Origin: Euonymus europaeus
Taxonomy: Eukaryota; Streptophyta; Magnoliopsida; Celastrales; Celastraceae
Reading direction: 5' to 3'
Length of the DNA: 64,000 nucleotides
Assembly: GCA_963580455.1 (NCBI GenBank)
Contig: OY756970.1
Span: 16,678,001 to 16,742,000 of the forward strand
Shown here: one piece after another, positions 11,877-22,898 of the stretch
How positions within the stretch are numbered: position 1 is the first letter of the stretch
How the letters are laid out: every line of letters starts with the position of its first letter
Made by a program: the position numbers and the translations under genes
The notes under the pieces: generated by a model
The model's input: the letters and a program-made list of their open reading frames with translations, nothing else
Database searches by the model: none
Told to the model about the DNA's origin: nothing

Positions 11877-12196
11877 GGGGCCGTTCAGTAGAGCTTATAC
11901 GCTCTACAGCTTATAAGATTATTTACATCGGTCAACAATCACATCAATTACATATCAAAAAAAATCCATGAATTTCCTCTATTACCCCTATTTTCTCACA
12001 TATTTATCATTTTATCTCTCAAAATATATGTAAAATTTTGAAAAAAGTTACATATTCGAACTCAACGCGTAAAACTCTTTCCAACAAGACTCATATTCGA
12101 TAGCTTTTATTTAATTATTAAAATATTTTATATACCCCTAATAGTAAATTAACAGTTTATACACTATCAAAATTTACGCTCTACCGAACCGCATAT
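11877..12196. mobile_element. MITE-like element with short inverted ends
   Basis: The left end GGGGCCGTTCAGTAGAGC and the right end GCTCTACCGAACCGCATA are imperfect inverted repeats enclosing about 300 bp of AT-rich non-coding sequence. This is typical of the small elements whose ends read GGGCCNTTTGGTAGAGC in plants. The target duplication is ambiguous (TAA, or AAAACTAA against ACAACTAA), so hAT and Harbinger origins are both possible. Confidence 0.5.
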
Positions 12197-12985
12197 AAAC
12201 AACTAAATTAAGCCAATTGATTAAAATTACTTATAGTTCTATATAACTTGATTACTTCAATTTTCTTTATTCTATGCAATCCAACACTTATTATTTTTTA
12301 TATATTTAAATATAAATATCATGCACACACAACCAGACTCCCTTCTCTTGTCATAGTATGTGCACCTATCTCCATTGTGATTGCCGTACTGGCTCTGCCT
12401 TTCTTTATCTCTGCCAAAGGGAAGAAGATGCTTCCACGCACACCAACGCAGCCTCCTGCACCCTCCTCTTTTAATGCTTCCCCTTTTTTTATCGCCCATT
12501 CACTACCCTTAAAAAGAATATTTCATTTAAAAATTCCGGAATGTAGAAAATTATAATGTATTAAAATCAATTTATAATTATTTTTAAACTGTTATTTGGA
12601 GCATGTATTTTACTAGCCATTTGTCAAAAAAAACCCTTTTATTTTTATATTTTGCAAACAACACCGATATGAGGAAACAACACAAGTCTAATGTTTTTTT
12701 ATTTAGGCCTCAGAAAAACACAAGCAATTTTCCATTCTTATTTTGGTTAACCAAATCCAAAGAATGGTATACGGAGAAAGAATGGTGTGGGTGAACAAAA
12801 TAAGCTTCGAGACTTGCATAAAATTAATGCAATTCTTCCTAACAACCAGCCACCGCCATCTCCTCCTCCTCTGTCATTTTAATATGGGATAAGTCTCAAT
12901 TTGGTCTCTATATTTACCAAGTTATCAAAACAGGTCGATCAAGTCCCTCTATTTTGAACGGATCAATCGAGTTTCTATATTTTTA
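12197..12985. other. Intergenic with a repeat fragment
   Basis: No gene. The stretch 12892-12985 (TCTCAATTTGGTCTCTATATTT and following) resembles the ends of common plant transposons that read AATTTGGTCCCTATA, and is cut off by the MITE starting at 12988. The frames around 12248-12556 have no similarity that I recognise. Confidence 0.4.
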
Positions 12986-12987
12986 TA

Positions 12988-13155
12988 CTCCCTCTCCCTC
13001 CGTCCCTATTTGATATGTTGTCTTTTTTTTTGGTTTATCCAAAATTGTAGTCCACTTCCTTATTGGAAATAAATAAAAATGACTAGTGTAATTGAGTTTT
13101 TTTAATATGTGTGAAAAAACAAACGAATCTATCAAATATGGTTGGACGGATGGAG
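12988..13155. mobile_element. Stowaway-type MITE
   Basis: The left end CTCCCTCTCCCTCCGTCCC (the first six bases duplicated) and the right end GGACGGATGGAG are the Stowaway terminal consensus CTCCCTCCGTCC in inverted orientation, continuing inward as ATTTGAT/ATCAAAT. TA dinucleotides flank both sides (12986-12987 and 13156-13157), the canonical Tc1/mariner target duplication. Length is about 168 bp with no coding capacity. Confidence 0.8.
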
Positions 13156-13157
13156 TA

Positions 13158-14717
13158 TCTATTTTAGTTTTCTTTCTTTGTCAAGCTACTTTCTATATGA
13201 TTGCTTGTGGCAGATTTTTCCTTTGGCCTATTGGCAACTTTGGTTTGAAGATGAGTGCTTTTGGATATGAAGATGATCGATCTAGCTATACTTTGATCTA
13301 TCTCCGGATCTAGATCTGAAACTGACAGATCGATTGATTTTCATGATGTATTAAGTTTATTCTGTCTATAGCAACTTTGATGTTTCAATATATCTCCCTC
13401 CAATACAAATAGGTTATCTTAAGTCTTATCTCATGATATATTTTACTTTCTATCTATCTCTCTACCAATTCAACTGTTCTTTTTATTAATGTGTTCATAA
13501 CTTATTTTTAGATGGCTCAGTGAGTCAAAAGGTCTGCAACTCTGAGTTGCATTCCCTCTGATTATATTTCACTTTTCACTTCACTGGGATAAACTTTTTT
13601 GAGTACTATATTTGTTTGGGGCATTTTGTTGTATGGATTGCTGCTACTGCATCACTCAATGTTCATTTTCTATCTTATATTAATATAAATAACAAGTTGT
13701 CAGGGGAAAAAACACTAGAATTAGCAAGTATTATGTTTGGGCCCAAAAAAAGATTATGATTGGACCAAAGAAAAGTAGAAAACGATAATATTTGGGCCTC
13801 ATCAATTCATTCACGGGCCAAATTGGGCCGCTTGAAAACTCTCAGCTCACTTCTGGAGGCGCACCACTGCAAAACGATACCAGTAAAGCACTACAAATAA
13901 GCAGTAAGCTAAATAAAAAAAATTGAAAAACGTGATAGTATGTTGGTAGGCCCAGTGGGCCTAGTTTAGCTCGTTTATATTAACGGGCCCATGCAAATAA
14001 TTTGTGTGAAGAGTTGGATTTCTTCCATTAAACACCAGTAAGGAGAAGATTATAGAGAGAAACGACTGATTAATCCAAGTCGGTATGATTATATACAAGT
14101 CAGTTGAAATCACATGGTAATGTCAGATTTTTCCTCCTTTTTTTACTGTTCAAATTGGTTGAGACTTGAGAGGAGAAGGGGCCGAACATGACATGTGTTA
14201 CTGTAACATTAACCAATCTGACAAGAACATATATTAAATTACTCATTGTTCTTTGTACTGTATTTTGGTCCCTACAGACAAGATCTAATCTAGTCTCAGC
14301 CATCTTTTTTAATCTTGAGAACGTGAAAAATCCTTACAAAATCAAATATGAGTAACCACCACGAAATGATAGAGAGTGTAAGCCTGTGAGTTTAGAAAAT
14401 AAACGTATAATCTCTTTTATGCTCTCTTACGTACATATCAAAGAGGAATGAACCCAGATCCAGCAACAACTCAGAAAACATGCATCGATGTTATTTAAAA
14501 AATATTGCAATAACGTGATATGCCTATTCAATGGTCTTGAGGTGCCTTGACAAACACTTAAAACACCCTCTAACTGGGGAGACAGAAGGTCCCTTTACAA
14601 AAGGAAGGGGAGTACTTGAACTGTGGGGTACTCTTATTATTCCTATAAAAGTAAGTTTTTGAAACTATAAAATCTTTAAATGCAAACATTTGTTCCATTT
14701 GTTCTTAAATTAAATGT
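13158..14717. other. Intergenic, nothing recognised
   Basis: AT-rich DNA without convincing coding frames, RNA genes or element boundaries on either strand. Confidence 0.5.
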
Positions 14718-14793
14718 TACTCCCTCCGATCCATAAACATAGTCTTACTTTTTTTCACACAGGTTAAAAAAATTTGATTAATGCAGTAAAAAT
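14718..14793. mobile_element. Left half of a Stowaway-like MITE
   Basis: TA followed by CTCCCTCCGATCCATAAA is the Stowaway terminal motif. The copy is interrupted at 14794 by the hAT-type element, and its other end is not evident after 15285, so it was either degraded or truncated. Confidence 0.5.
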
Positions 14794-15277
14794 TAGGGAT
14801 GTCAAAAATATTCGTACCCAACGATACCCGCACAACCCGCCCCAAATCATATAAGTATGACCCGTTAATTAACAGGTCAGGTAACGAGTACGATTATTTT
14901 AATGAGAAAAATAGCGGGGCGGGTACATGGACGAGTTTGTCGAAATCCAACATGTCCATACTCTTATGTATTATTAATTATATATATGTATATTATTTTT
15001 AATATATGTTATTATTTATAAAATTAATAAGAACAAATCAATAAAAATATATCATTTGGGTATATTTAATTTTTTTAGTAAACGTATTTATTTATTTAAT
15101 ATATAATATACATAGTTATGAAACTCATGAATTGACGAGGCGGGTAAATAAGCAGGGATTCCCTGCTCCAACGGGTACGGGGATGGACCAATAATTAAAA
15201 TACTTAACGAATACGGGTAAGAATTTTTTTAATAGGTACAGGGACGGGTGGAGGGTATCCGCCCCATTGACATCCTA
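14794..15277. mobile_element. Non-autonomous hAT-type element, second family member
   Basis: Ends TAGGGATGTCAAAAA and CCATTGACATCCTA are inverted repeats. Flanks GTAAAAAT (14786-14793) and GTGAAAAT (15278-15285) form an 8-bp target duplication with one mismatch. The inner ends contain CCCGCCCC and GCGGGGCGGGTA motifs around an AT-rich core, the same plan as 7719-8392. Length 484 bp, no coding capacity. Confidence 0.8.
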
Positions 15278-15439
15278 GTGAAAATATCAAATTTTAATTG
15301 TATTCTTTCTAACATACTTTTAATTAATTAATATATTTTTTGAATTTTGTGCATATACATGATCCATCGCTAGCCGTTAATGATCATACAATAAGTCGTC
15401 TCTCAATCTCTCTTAAGTCATCGCTTATTCTCTGACTGG

Positions 15440-15860
15440 TCTGTAAACGAAAATGTGTGGACCGATCGTGTTAACTCAGCTACTAGGTCTAAGCGTGCTT
15501 GTCTGGACGATCATGGCAGACAATTTCCCTTGGTGCCCTAGTTGTAATGGCACAAAGCTGTTACGTGCCCGTACAGTCGCTGTTCCGAGGGAGATGCCGG
15601 TTGGCGGACCCGAGCCGGGTCGAGATGTATGGCGTCCAACAGTTGTGGCAGGTTTGGGACCGTTCGACCTCTCCCCGTCCGACTCTTTATACGAAACTGT
15701 AACAATTCGGGCGAGAGGGCTATGGCTCCAGTGCAACGATTGACGCGAGAGGGCTCTAGTTGTACTTAATCTTTGGGTGTAACAGTCACTTGAAATCTTG
15801 TACGAAATCTTTGGGTGTAACAGACACTTGAAATCTTGTACGACGTAAGAAGTAAGGCCA
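15440..15860. other. GC-rich island of unknown nature with tandem repeat
   Basis: This stretch is much richer in G and C than its surroundings and carries overlapping open frames on both strands (15453-15743 plus, 15901-15476 minus) with no recognised domain. Downstream, a unit of about 35 bp (AATCTTTGGGTGTAACAG and following) is repeated twice in tandem at about 15768-15842. The composition would fit a fragment of a transposon or of a decayed gene. I cannot assign a function. Confidence 0.4.
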
Positions 15861-16596
15861 AAATGAATTAATTTATATTTTCTTTTAAGCAGACAAAACA
15901 AAAAACGAAGATTCCAAAGTTGCTTTACCTGGTCTGGTCATGCCTTGGGGTGGTTAATACCTAATAATATTAAGTAATTGTGTGTTCGAAATTCGAATTA
16001 ATTAGATGGGTTTTCAACGGCATTTTCAATGACATACCATTAATTAATTATTTGTTCCCACAAGTCCTCCTCCTTTTACTAATGTGGAGTATTATTGTTC
16101 AACTAACCACCATCTCAATCATCAACCAATCCACATTGATAAACTTCATTATCACTTACTTAATTAAACAATTAATTACTCAATCAGTTGCAAATTAAAC
16201 TTGCCGTCCCATAAACTGACAAATGAGACGATGTTGGTACACCTCAGATCCAACCATCCAATCATTTGATCGAAATTAAATAAATAAAAATATGTTAATA
16301 CAAATGCACCTTTAATCTAATGATTTCAGAAGCCTGACAAATCACATCATATTTTTTATTTTTTAAAATTTGTTATTGTAAATTCCCAAATCCGTTGCCA
16401 ACAGCCTCTTGAACATGAAAAATACGTGAAGACAGAAAAGAAGAGCTTAGCCGTTATTAATCACATCTTTAAGCGTTATTAACTTAAAAAAAAACCCAAA
16501 AACAACAAGCGACATAAAGCATTTGTCTTCTCCCACGCTCGTAAAAGCGCGTGCTATGACGTCCCAATCGTTCGTTTGATTTGATCAGCATAACAG
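15861..16596. other. Spacer upstream of the O-FucT gene
   Basis: AT-rich spacer leading into the O-fucosyltransferase promoter. No gene or clear element was recognised. Confidence 0.4.
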
Positions 16597-16608
16597 CCGC
16601 ACGTGCGG
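16597..16608. promoter_or_regulatory. Palindromic G-box upstream of the O-FucT gene
   Basis: CCGCACGTGCGG is a perfect 12-bp palindrome with the CACGTG core bound by plant bZIP and bHLH factors. It lies about 330 bp before the start codon at 16939, in a locally GC-richer region that is a reasonable core-promoter position. Function is inferred from the motif only. Confidence 0.4.
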
Positions 16609-16938
16609 AGCTCGTGACAGAAGCTTTTCTCATTGTGGTGGTCTGATCTTAGCTGATATAGATCAACGCACGAGAATCAATCAGAGATACTCTAGAGCCA
16701 CTCGTCAAAATCCGACGGTTCGAGCAATCAACAGGTTAAATATTTACGCGCGACTTGGTCGAAGTTGTAGACGGGGCTCTCTCTGCTCTGAGACCGAGTA
16801 TGCGAGACGGAATGCTATATGCAGCAGCAGACGAAGAAGCCACTGGTTTTCGTGAATCGGAAGCCAACCATCACCATTCCTTTTAAATGCTTTTATTTTC
16901 GTATCATTGATTCATCAAAGCCACCGTGGTGATAAACG

Positions 16939-19900
16939 ATGAAGAAAAGAAAGAGAGAGAATGCTAACATCTTCAGGAGCTTTGTGCTTGTGCTCATCCT
17001 TCGCCGCCGCCTTTTCCCTCTCATATCCGCATTCTCCGGCTGCGTCCTCCTTTTCCTCGCCGGAATCTCCCTTCTCTTCCCTCCTCTGTCCCACCAACAA
17101 CACAACTTCTTCAACCTTCGCCACTCTCCGCTGGTACAGTACCCACCTCTCTCTCTCTCTCTCCCCCGGATTCTCATTTCTGATCAATCTTATTTCTGTC
17201 TTATTCGGTTGTTCTGATCCTTTTGTTTTTCTCGGAGTTCAGCTTGAAAATGGAAGAGTCGCGTTGGAATCGAAGATGGAAACAGAGACCGTGTTTCGCG
17301 TCCCGGTACGTGTTTTGATTTTCATATGCTTTTTGAAGTTTCGCAGACGTATTTGGATCCTTTGGTTCATCATTTGTTCTGACTTCTTGTTCTGATTATG
17401 TGATCTTCATTTTGGATTTTGAAGGCCGGTGGAGGGAGTTCGGGTCGAGATTTGTGGAGTACGAGGATGTCAGTTTTCTACCATGGATGCAGTAATTCCA
17501 GCGATAGATTTCAAAGTAGTCTCTCTAAACCATCTTTGCCTGCATCAATAAATATTATTTTCGCCTTTTCGCCATTTCATGACAAGAAAGTCAATAGACT
17601 TTATTAGTTATGTGACAGATTATTTACAGTATCAGTGAGTACTGCTCTGTTTGCATTTTGGGGATCTATCTATAGCCAAAGAAATGTTTAAGTGAAGGTC
17701 ATGCTGAAATTTTTGCCGTTGAGATAAGCTCTGTCTTTTTGTAACAGAGGCTGATGTCAAAACGCATCCCAATAGATACTTGTTGATTGCTACCAGTGGA
17801 GGCTTGAATCAACAGAGAACTGGGGTAAGTTGCGTTCTTTTTGGGGCAAGGAACATTTGTTTCAGTTCAATCATGAAAGCTCAGTATTTTATCTTCTGGG
17901 TGGAACTTGCATTAATTTTCTGTCTGCAGCAAAGATCCTATTTTCTTTGATAGTTCGACTTCTCACCTACCACTTGCTGCATTAAACTTTAGTGTTGTAG
18001 CATAGCGTATCTTTTGGTGCCGCAACTTTTTTAGATTCTTTCTTCTATTACTCATAAATATGAAGAGAAGCTAAGACCCTTTGATAGTATATGTAACTGA
18101 CAACTTCTGATAATTACAATTAGGCTTTTGAATATCATGCTAATTCAAGTAATTACTTAATCTGTAGTCTTTTCATTGAATGTGATGTGCTAATTATCTC
18201 ATGTTTCTGAATCAATTTACTATTAACTGCAGATCACAGATGCTGTTGTTGCAGCTTATATTTTAAATGCAACTCTTGTTGTTCCTAGGCTGGATCAGAA
18301 ATCATACTGGAAGGATTCCAGGTCTGCTCTTATATCATTTGAATGACGATTTATGTTACCATTATAATGGATGAGTGAGATTTTTGGACAGTGCATATTC
18401 TTGTGCATTGAAATGTGACAGCATTAGACTTCTTGTGCAGCAATTTTACCGAAATCTTTGATGTGGACTGGTTCATATCATTCCTCTTTAACGACGTGAA
18501 AATCATCAAACAACTTCCCACTAAGGGAGATAGAGTCATAACTCCATATAACATGCGCGTACCCAGGAAGTGCACTCCAAAGTGCTACCAGAATCATGTT
18601 ATACCCGCTCTCAATAAAAAGCATGTAAGTTTTCTTCTTGTATAAAACCTTCAACTATTCTTTGTGTTTCTCCATGTTCTATATTTTGATTTTCACTCTT
18701 CATAATATGCGTGATTTGGTAGCAAAAGAAAAGGGGAAATGGCTAATCTGATCACACCAAAATAACCTTACAGCGGCTCTTTTATCCTCCTGATAAATTA
18801 TCTGGTAGTGTGGCATGGGGAAATGCCAATCCAGGATCCCAGGCAATAGGGCTTGTTACAACATCGAAATTACATCTACTGTTGATGAAACTACAATAGG
18901 CTTCAGAGGCTAATATTTCCTAGAGAATGCCTCTATATCCATGTGAAATCAGGCAAAAAGTTTTGGGTTTGTTTAATTGGCAGCCTGCCATATGAGCACT
19001 AAACTCCAAGCTTACAGACTCAACATATAGATTTTGGGGGTGGTTTTTTTGTTGTTGTTGTGGGAGAAAGAAGGTGGACATCCTTTACTGTAATATATGA
19101 AAATTTGAGAAGTCAATCTTAGTACGTAAATGCAGCCAACTTCTGTTGATGACTCTCGTCTCAAACAAAAATTTAACCTCATATCTGAAAGACTCTTCAT
19201 GAATGCAAAATTTTACTGTGCTGCAGCAGTTCTGCCCTGATATTAGCCAGGTAATCCCCAATAATGATGACGTGTGTGTGTATATATATATACATATATA
19301 TGCTTTTACTTTGTTTTTGGATGCTAGATAAGCCTAGTCTTTCATTTTCAATTTATTCAGAAACTGAAACACTGGAGATCTTTGTCTTTTCTGCAGGCTG
19401 TTCAGCTTACCAAGTTTGATTACAGACTTTCCAATATGTTAGACACAGATCTGCAGAAGCTGAGGTGTAGAGTTAATTACCATGCTTTGAGATTTACTGA
19501 TCCTATTCTTGGAATGGGTAAAAAGTTGGCTGAGAGGATGAGGATGAAAAGCAAGCATTTTATTGCCTTGCACTTGAGGTAAAGTGTTTTATTTTGTCAT
19601 TGACTACAATTCTGAGAATTAATCTCCCTAATAAGCTGTGTTCTAATTTGTTTATCGACAGTCTTGTCTTGATTCTGTCGGCCAGCGGTGAAATTCTAAT
19701 CCCATAATACCTCTTGTGCCTTGATGGAACTTGGGTTTATTGTTTTGCAGTAGTATCGATTTGATCTTTGTTACTAAACCTAAAGTTGAAAATCCGAGAT
19801 CTCGTTTTTAGAAGAACCTTTTCTGATACAAGTATACAACTTAATGGATCCTGTCACAGGTTCGAACCGGATATGCTTGCATTCTCTGGATGTTACTTTG

Positions 19901-20679
19901 GCGGAGGAGAAAAAGAAAGGGTTGAGCTTGCTGCAATACGGAAGAGATGGAAGACATTACATGCAAGCAACCCTGACAAGGAACAAAGGCGTGGAAGGTG
20001 TCCACTGACACCAGAAGAAATTGGTCTAATGTTGAGAGCATTGGGTTTTGGGAGCGATGTTCACATATATGTAGCATCAGGAGTAGTATATGGAGGTGAA
20101 GAGACTCTGGCACCACTGAAAGCGCTGTTCCCAAATTTTCATTCAAAGGAAACAATAGCCAGCAAGGAGGAGTTGGCACCATTTTCACCGTTTTCATCTC
20201 GCATGGCTGCACTGGATTACATTGTTTGCGACGAAAGTGATGTATTTGTGACAAATAACAACGGGAATATGGCCAAAATCTTGGCTGGACGCAGGAGATA
20301 TTTCGGGCACAAACGAACTATTGGTCCAAATGCTAAAAAGTTGTACAAGTTGTTTCTGAACCGGAATAACATGACTTGGGGAGAATTTGCCTCCAGGGTA
20401 CGAACTAATCAGATTGGGTTCATGGGGGAGCCAAATGAAGTGAGGCCAGGAAGAGGAGAGTTCCATGAAAACCCAGCAGCTTGCATCTGCGAGGATTCTG
20501 ATGCAAAAGCCAAGGGAGGTCCGACTCCTCAAAGTCAGCCTCACGACGAGCAGTTATTAGCTGAGGATGAGCACGAGCAAGATTGGTTAGATATGGATGA
20601 CAGTGAGAATGGAAGTAGCGCATTAGGGAATGTGTTTCATAATGGCACACAAGAATTAGAAGAACTATTTTCTGACTGA
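16939..20679 (+). CDS. O-fucosyltransferase family protein (PF10250 type)
   Basis: Eight exons: 16939-17133, 17243-17305, 17425-17515, 17748-17824, 18233-18321, 18441-18624, 19397-19578 and 19860-20679, giving 566 aa with frame kept at every junction. The N-terminus is basic (MKKRKRENAN) and is followed by a hydrophobic segment at about residues 27-47, a type II Golgi membrane anchor. The catalytic O-FucT domain follows, with the nucleotide-sugar-binding block HFIALHLRFEPDMLAFSGC near the exon 7/8 junction, then GLMLRALGFG and VTNNNGNMAKILAGRRRYFG. The C-terminal tail of about 60 residues is acidic and low in complexity. The family is thought to transfer sugars to wall glycans or proteins in the Golgi; the substrate here is unknown. 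From memory it resembles At4g38390 (RHS17). The start is the first ATG in frame and is followed by the anchor. Confidence 0.92.
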
Positions 20680-21684
20680 ATGATGGAGAAATGATGGAGA
20701 AATGATGGAGACTTGCACCAGAATATAGAAATTGTATCCTAGTTGAGTCCTTATGACACCTGATGTTTTCTTTTCCCCACTCATATATGAGGGGCTTGGA
20801 GAGTTTACAGTATGTGACAAGCGTTGTACAGAATTGAGGCTTTGACGATCTACTGCTGCTGCATTCAAGTAGAAGCTTCTTGGATGATAAGAGCCACAGT
20901 GGCATTGCTTGGCTGGGATAAAGAAAGTATGATTCTGCCCTTTTCCTTTGCTTTGATGATTCTTGCCCAAGGCAGGGGAAAAAATATTTATGACTAGGGA
21001 GTGTATAGTATAAAGGGATATCGGTACAACCGTACAAGCAATTGATGTTATACTTTTCATTTTGGTTTTTTTGGTAGTTCTCTCCTTCTTTGATCGATTT
21101 TATATTTTCATATCCAAAATATATTTTATTTCGAGTGCATAAACAATAATTTTCAATTAATAACCCGCAATTAGGGTCGCAAAAAAATTTGGTATGAGTC
21201 AATCCGGATGGGACAAAATAAAGTGTTTATTAGGGTTAATTTTGATTTTTGACTTAGATTGATTTTGATTTTCGGATGTACTTAATTGACCATACACGAA
21301 TTGATTTAAATTTAAAAAGTAAATCAGCTAATAATTCAATTCGGTTTAAATTCAGACAAGTAAATCAGATAATAATTCAATTCGGATTACAGTATGAAAA
21401 AATTAAATATGACAATATTTTTGTATTTGGACCCAAATGGCCAAACCCAATATTAAATATGAAAAAATATTTTTGTTTGAATTAAAATTTTGAATATTTA
21501 TAATTTATGTATAAACTTGATTTAATTCGATTTAACAAATCTATCATCCAAGTCGGTCACCCCCAACAGCCCAATTTGCAACCAAGAAGGCATCAACCTA
21601 ATGTAATTCAATTTAAGGTGGGGCTATATGCACCACAACAATAATTGGTATGCAGGCCACATGTTATAGCATGTCAGTTCAATG
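20680..21684. other. O-FucT 3' region and degenerate repeat
   Basis: Immediately after the stop, the unit AATGATGGAGA occurs three times (20680-20710). No gene follows. From about 21172 (TTAGGGTCGCAAAAAAATTTGG) to about 21560 the sequence looks like a decayed hAT-type element related to 40919-41255. It includes a direct tandem repeat of about 42 bp, AGTAAATCAG(C/A)TAATAATTCAATTCGG, near 21320 and 21360. Confidence 0.45.
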
Positions 21685-21915
21685 GTTAGCATGTTCACGC
21701 ATGTGTCCGGAAGACCATGAGTGGATGGATTGGGGTGTATGGTCATGTTAAGAGTTTGACTCATGTCATGAACAACCTAAAAAGCATGTGTCCAGAAGGC
21801 CATGCGTGGACGAGTTGGGGTGTATGGTCATGTCAGGAGTTCGACTCTTGCCATGAACAACCTAACACATGTGTCCGGAAGGTCATGCGTGGATGGGTTA
21901 GGGTGTATGGTTTGT
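21685..21915 (+). repeat. Tandem repeat of about 83 bp with tRNA-like boxes
   Basis: A unit beginning CATGTGTCCGGAAG is present about 2.6 times (starts near 21700, 21785 and 21867). Each full unit contains GAGTTCGACTC/GAGTTTGACTC, which matches a tRNA B box, and the first is preceded by a GGTTAGCATG box-A-like motif. The array probably arose by tandem duplication inside a tRNA-derived SINE. Confidence 0.55.
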
Positions 21916-21922
21916 AGGCCTG

Positions 21923-22468
21923 TAATGATAACCCACAACGGTCGACCTGCTCTCCCCTTGCCATCCAAAGCCTAACTGACACTCTTGCGGGCCGGCTATA
22001 ATCAAGGCCCATGGAATGATGGCCCATGAAAACCTTGGTTGGTAAGTTAAGGGGAAGTGTGCATTTATAAGCTAGGATCGATACTCCTATTTTAGCGATG
22101 TGAGATTCTCATCAGCCTGGTGCAATTGGGCTAGGCCTAGGCTGTTGAACGACAGTTTGTGTGGGTTGACAGGCCACGGGAATGAGTTGATGGGGCCCAC
22201 CTGCATCAAAAACCCGGGAACATATTCTCTAAGGAATCAAACCAAAATAGATTTGGGAAAACCCTCAACTGCACCTCCTCAAAAACCCACAGCCGCACCT
22301 CCTCTCTTGTATATAAACTGCTCCACCTCTTCACTTTTTCCTCACTTTCCTTCGCCTCACTTTCCATGTTAAGTATCACTTTGCCAGATCTCGCTACCGA
22401 GATCTTGATTCCGGTGTGTGCCATTATAGGCATAGTCTTCGCTTTAGTTTAGTGGGTTATTATCTCAC
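21923..22468. mobile_element. Possible solo LTR
   Basis: The segment begins TGTAATGATAACCCAC and ends GTGGGTTATTATCTCACA, so it has TG...CA termini and a roughly 15-bp inverted match at its ends. A TATA-like sequence (TGTATATAAACT) lies near 22310 and GCGATGTGAGATTCTCA near 22095, both common in plant LTRs. No 5-bp target duplication was found and no primer-binding site follows. It ends about 430 bp upstream of the HCF244 start codon. Confidence 0.4.
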
Positions 22469-22898
22469 AGGTTAAGCTCATCAGAAAGGGACTACGACAA
22501 ACAATGGAGAGAAAAATGGGTAGGATGCAGGAGATGACTGCAACGACAATGAAGAAGAAGTTTGAGTGCGGGTGCAATCAATTTTTAGTTTTTAGTTTAA
22601 AATGTAGTGTATTCAGATTTGGTCGTACTTTTAATTGGGGTTTTGATAATAATTGAGTGAGAAGTATAATTGTTTGGGTGCAAAAGTTCCACCTTCAATT
22701 TATCAACAAAAGCAAATACAAATTGTGGAAACGGAACGCCGTCGTTTGGGACTGGGGAAGGAAGTGGTAGCTTCAGTGGTACACGTGGATGTAACTATAA
22801 TCCATACAATCGAATGACGTGGCAGAATTCTTATCCATTCTTCTTTCTCCTCGTCCCTCTTCTCCTCTCCCTCCACTTCGACAATCCCAAAAACGACA

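Noticed and set aside
15453..15901. Candidate novel gene in the GC-rich island
   Set aside because: Open frames exist on both strands with no domain, no splice support and a neighbouring tandem repeat; kept only as an unexplained island.
16893..17187. Minus-strand Arg/Lys-rich frames
   Set aside because: They mirror the first O-FucT exons, which join in phase to a recognised family.
20420..21202. Minus-strand frame of 260 codons
   Set aside because: It overlaps the last O-FucT exon and its 3' flank and resembles no protein; a shadow frame.
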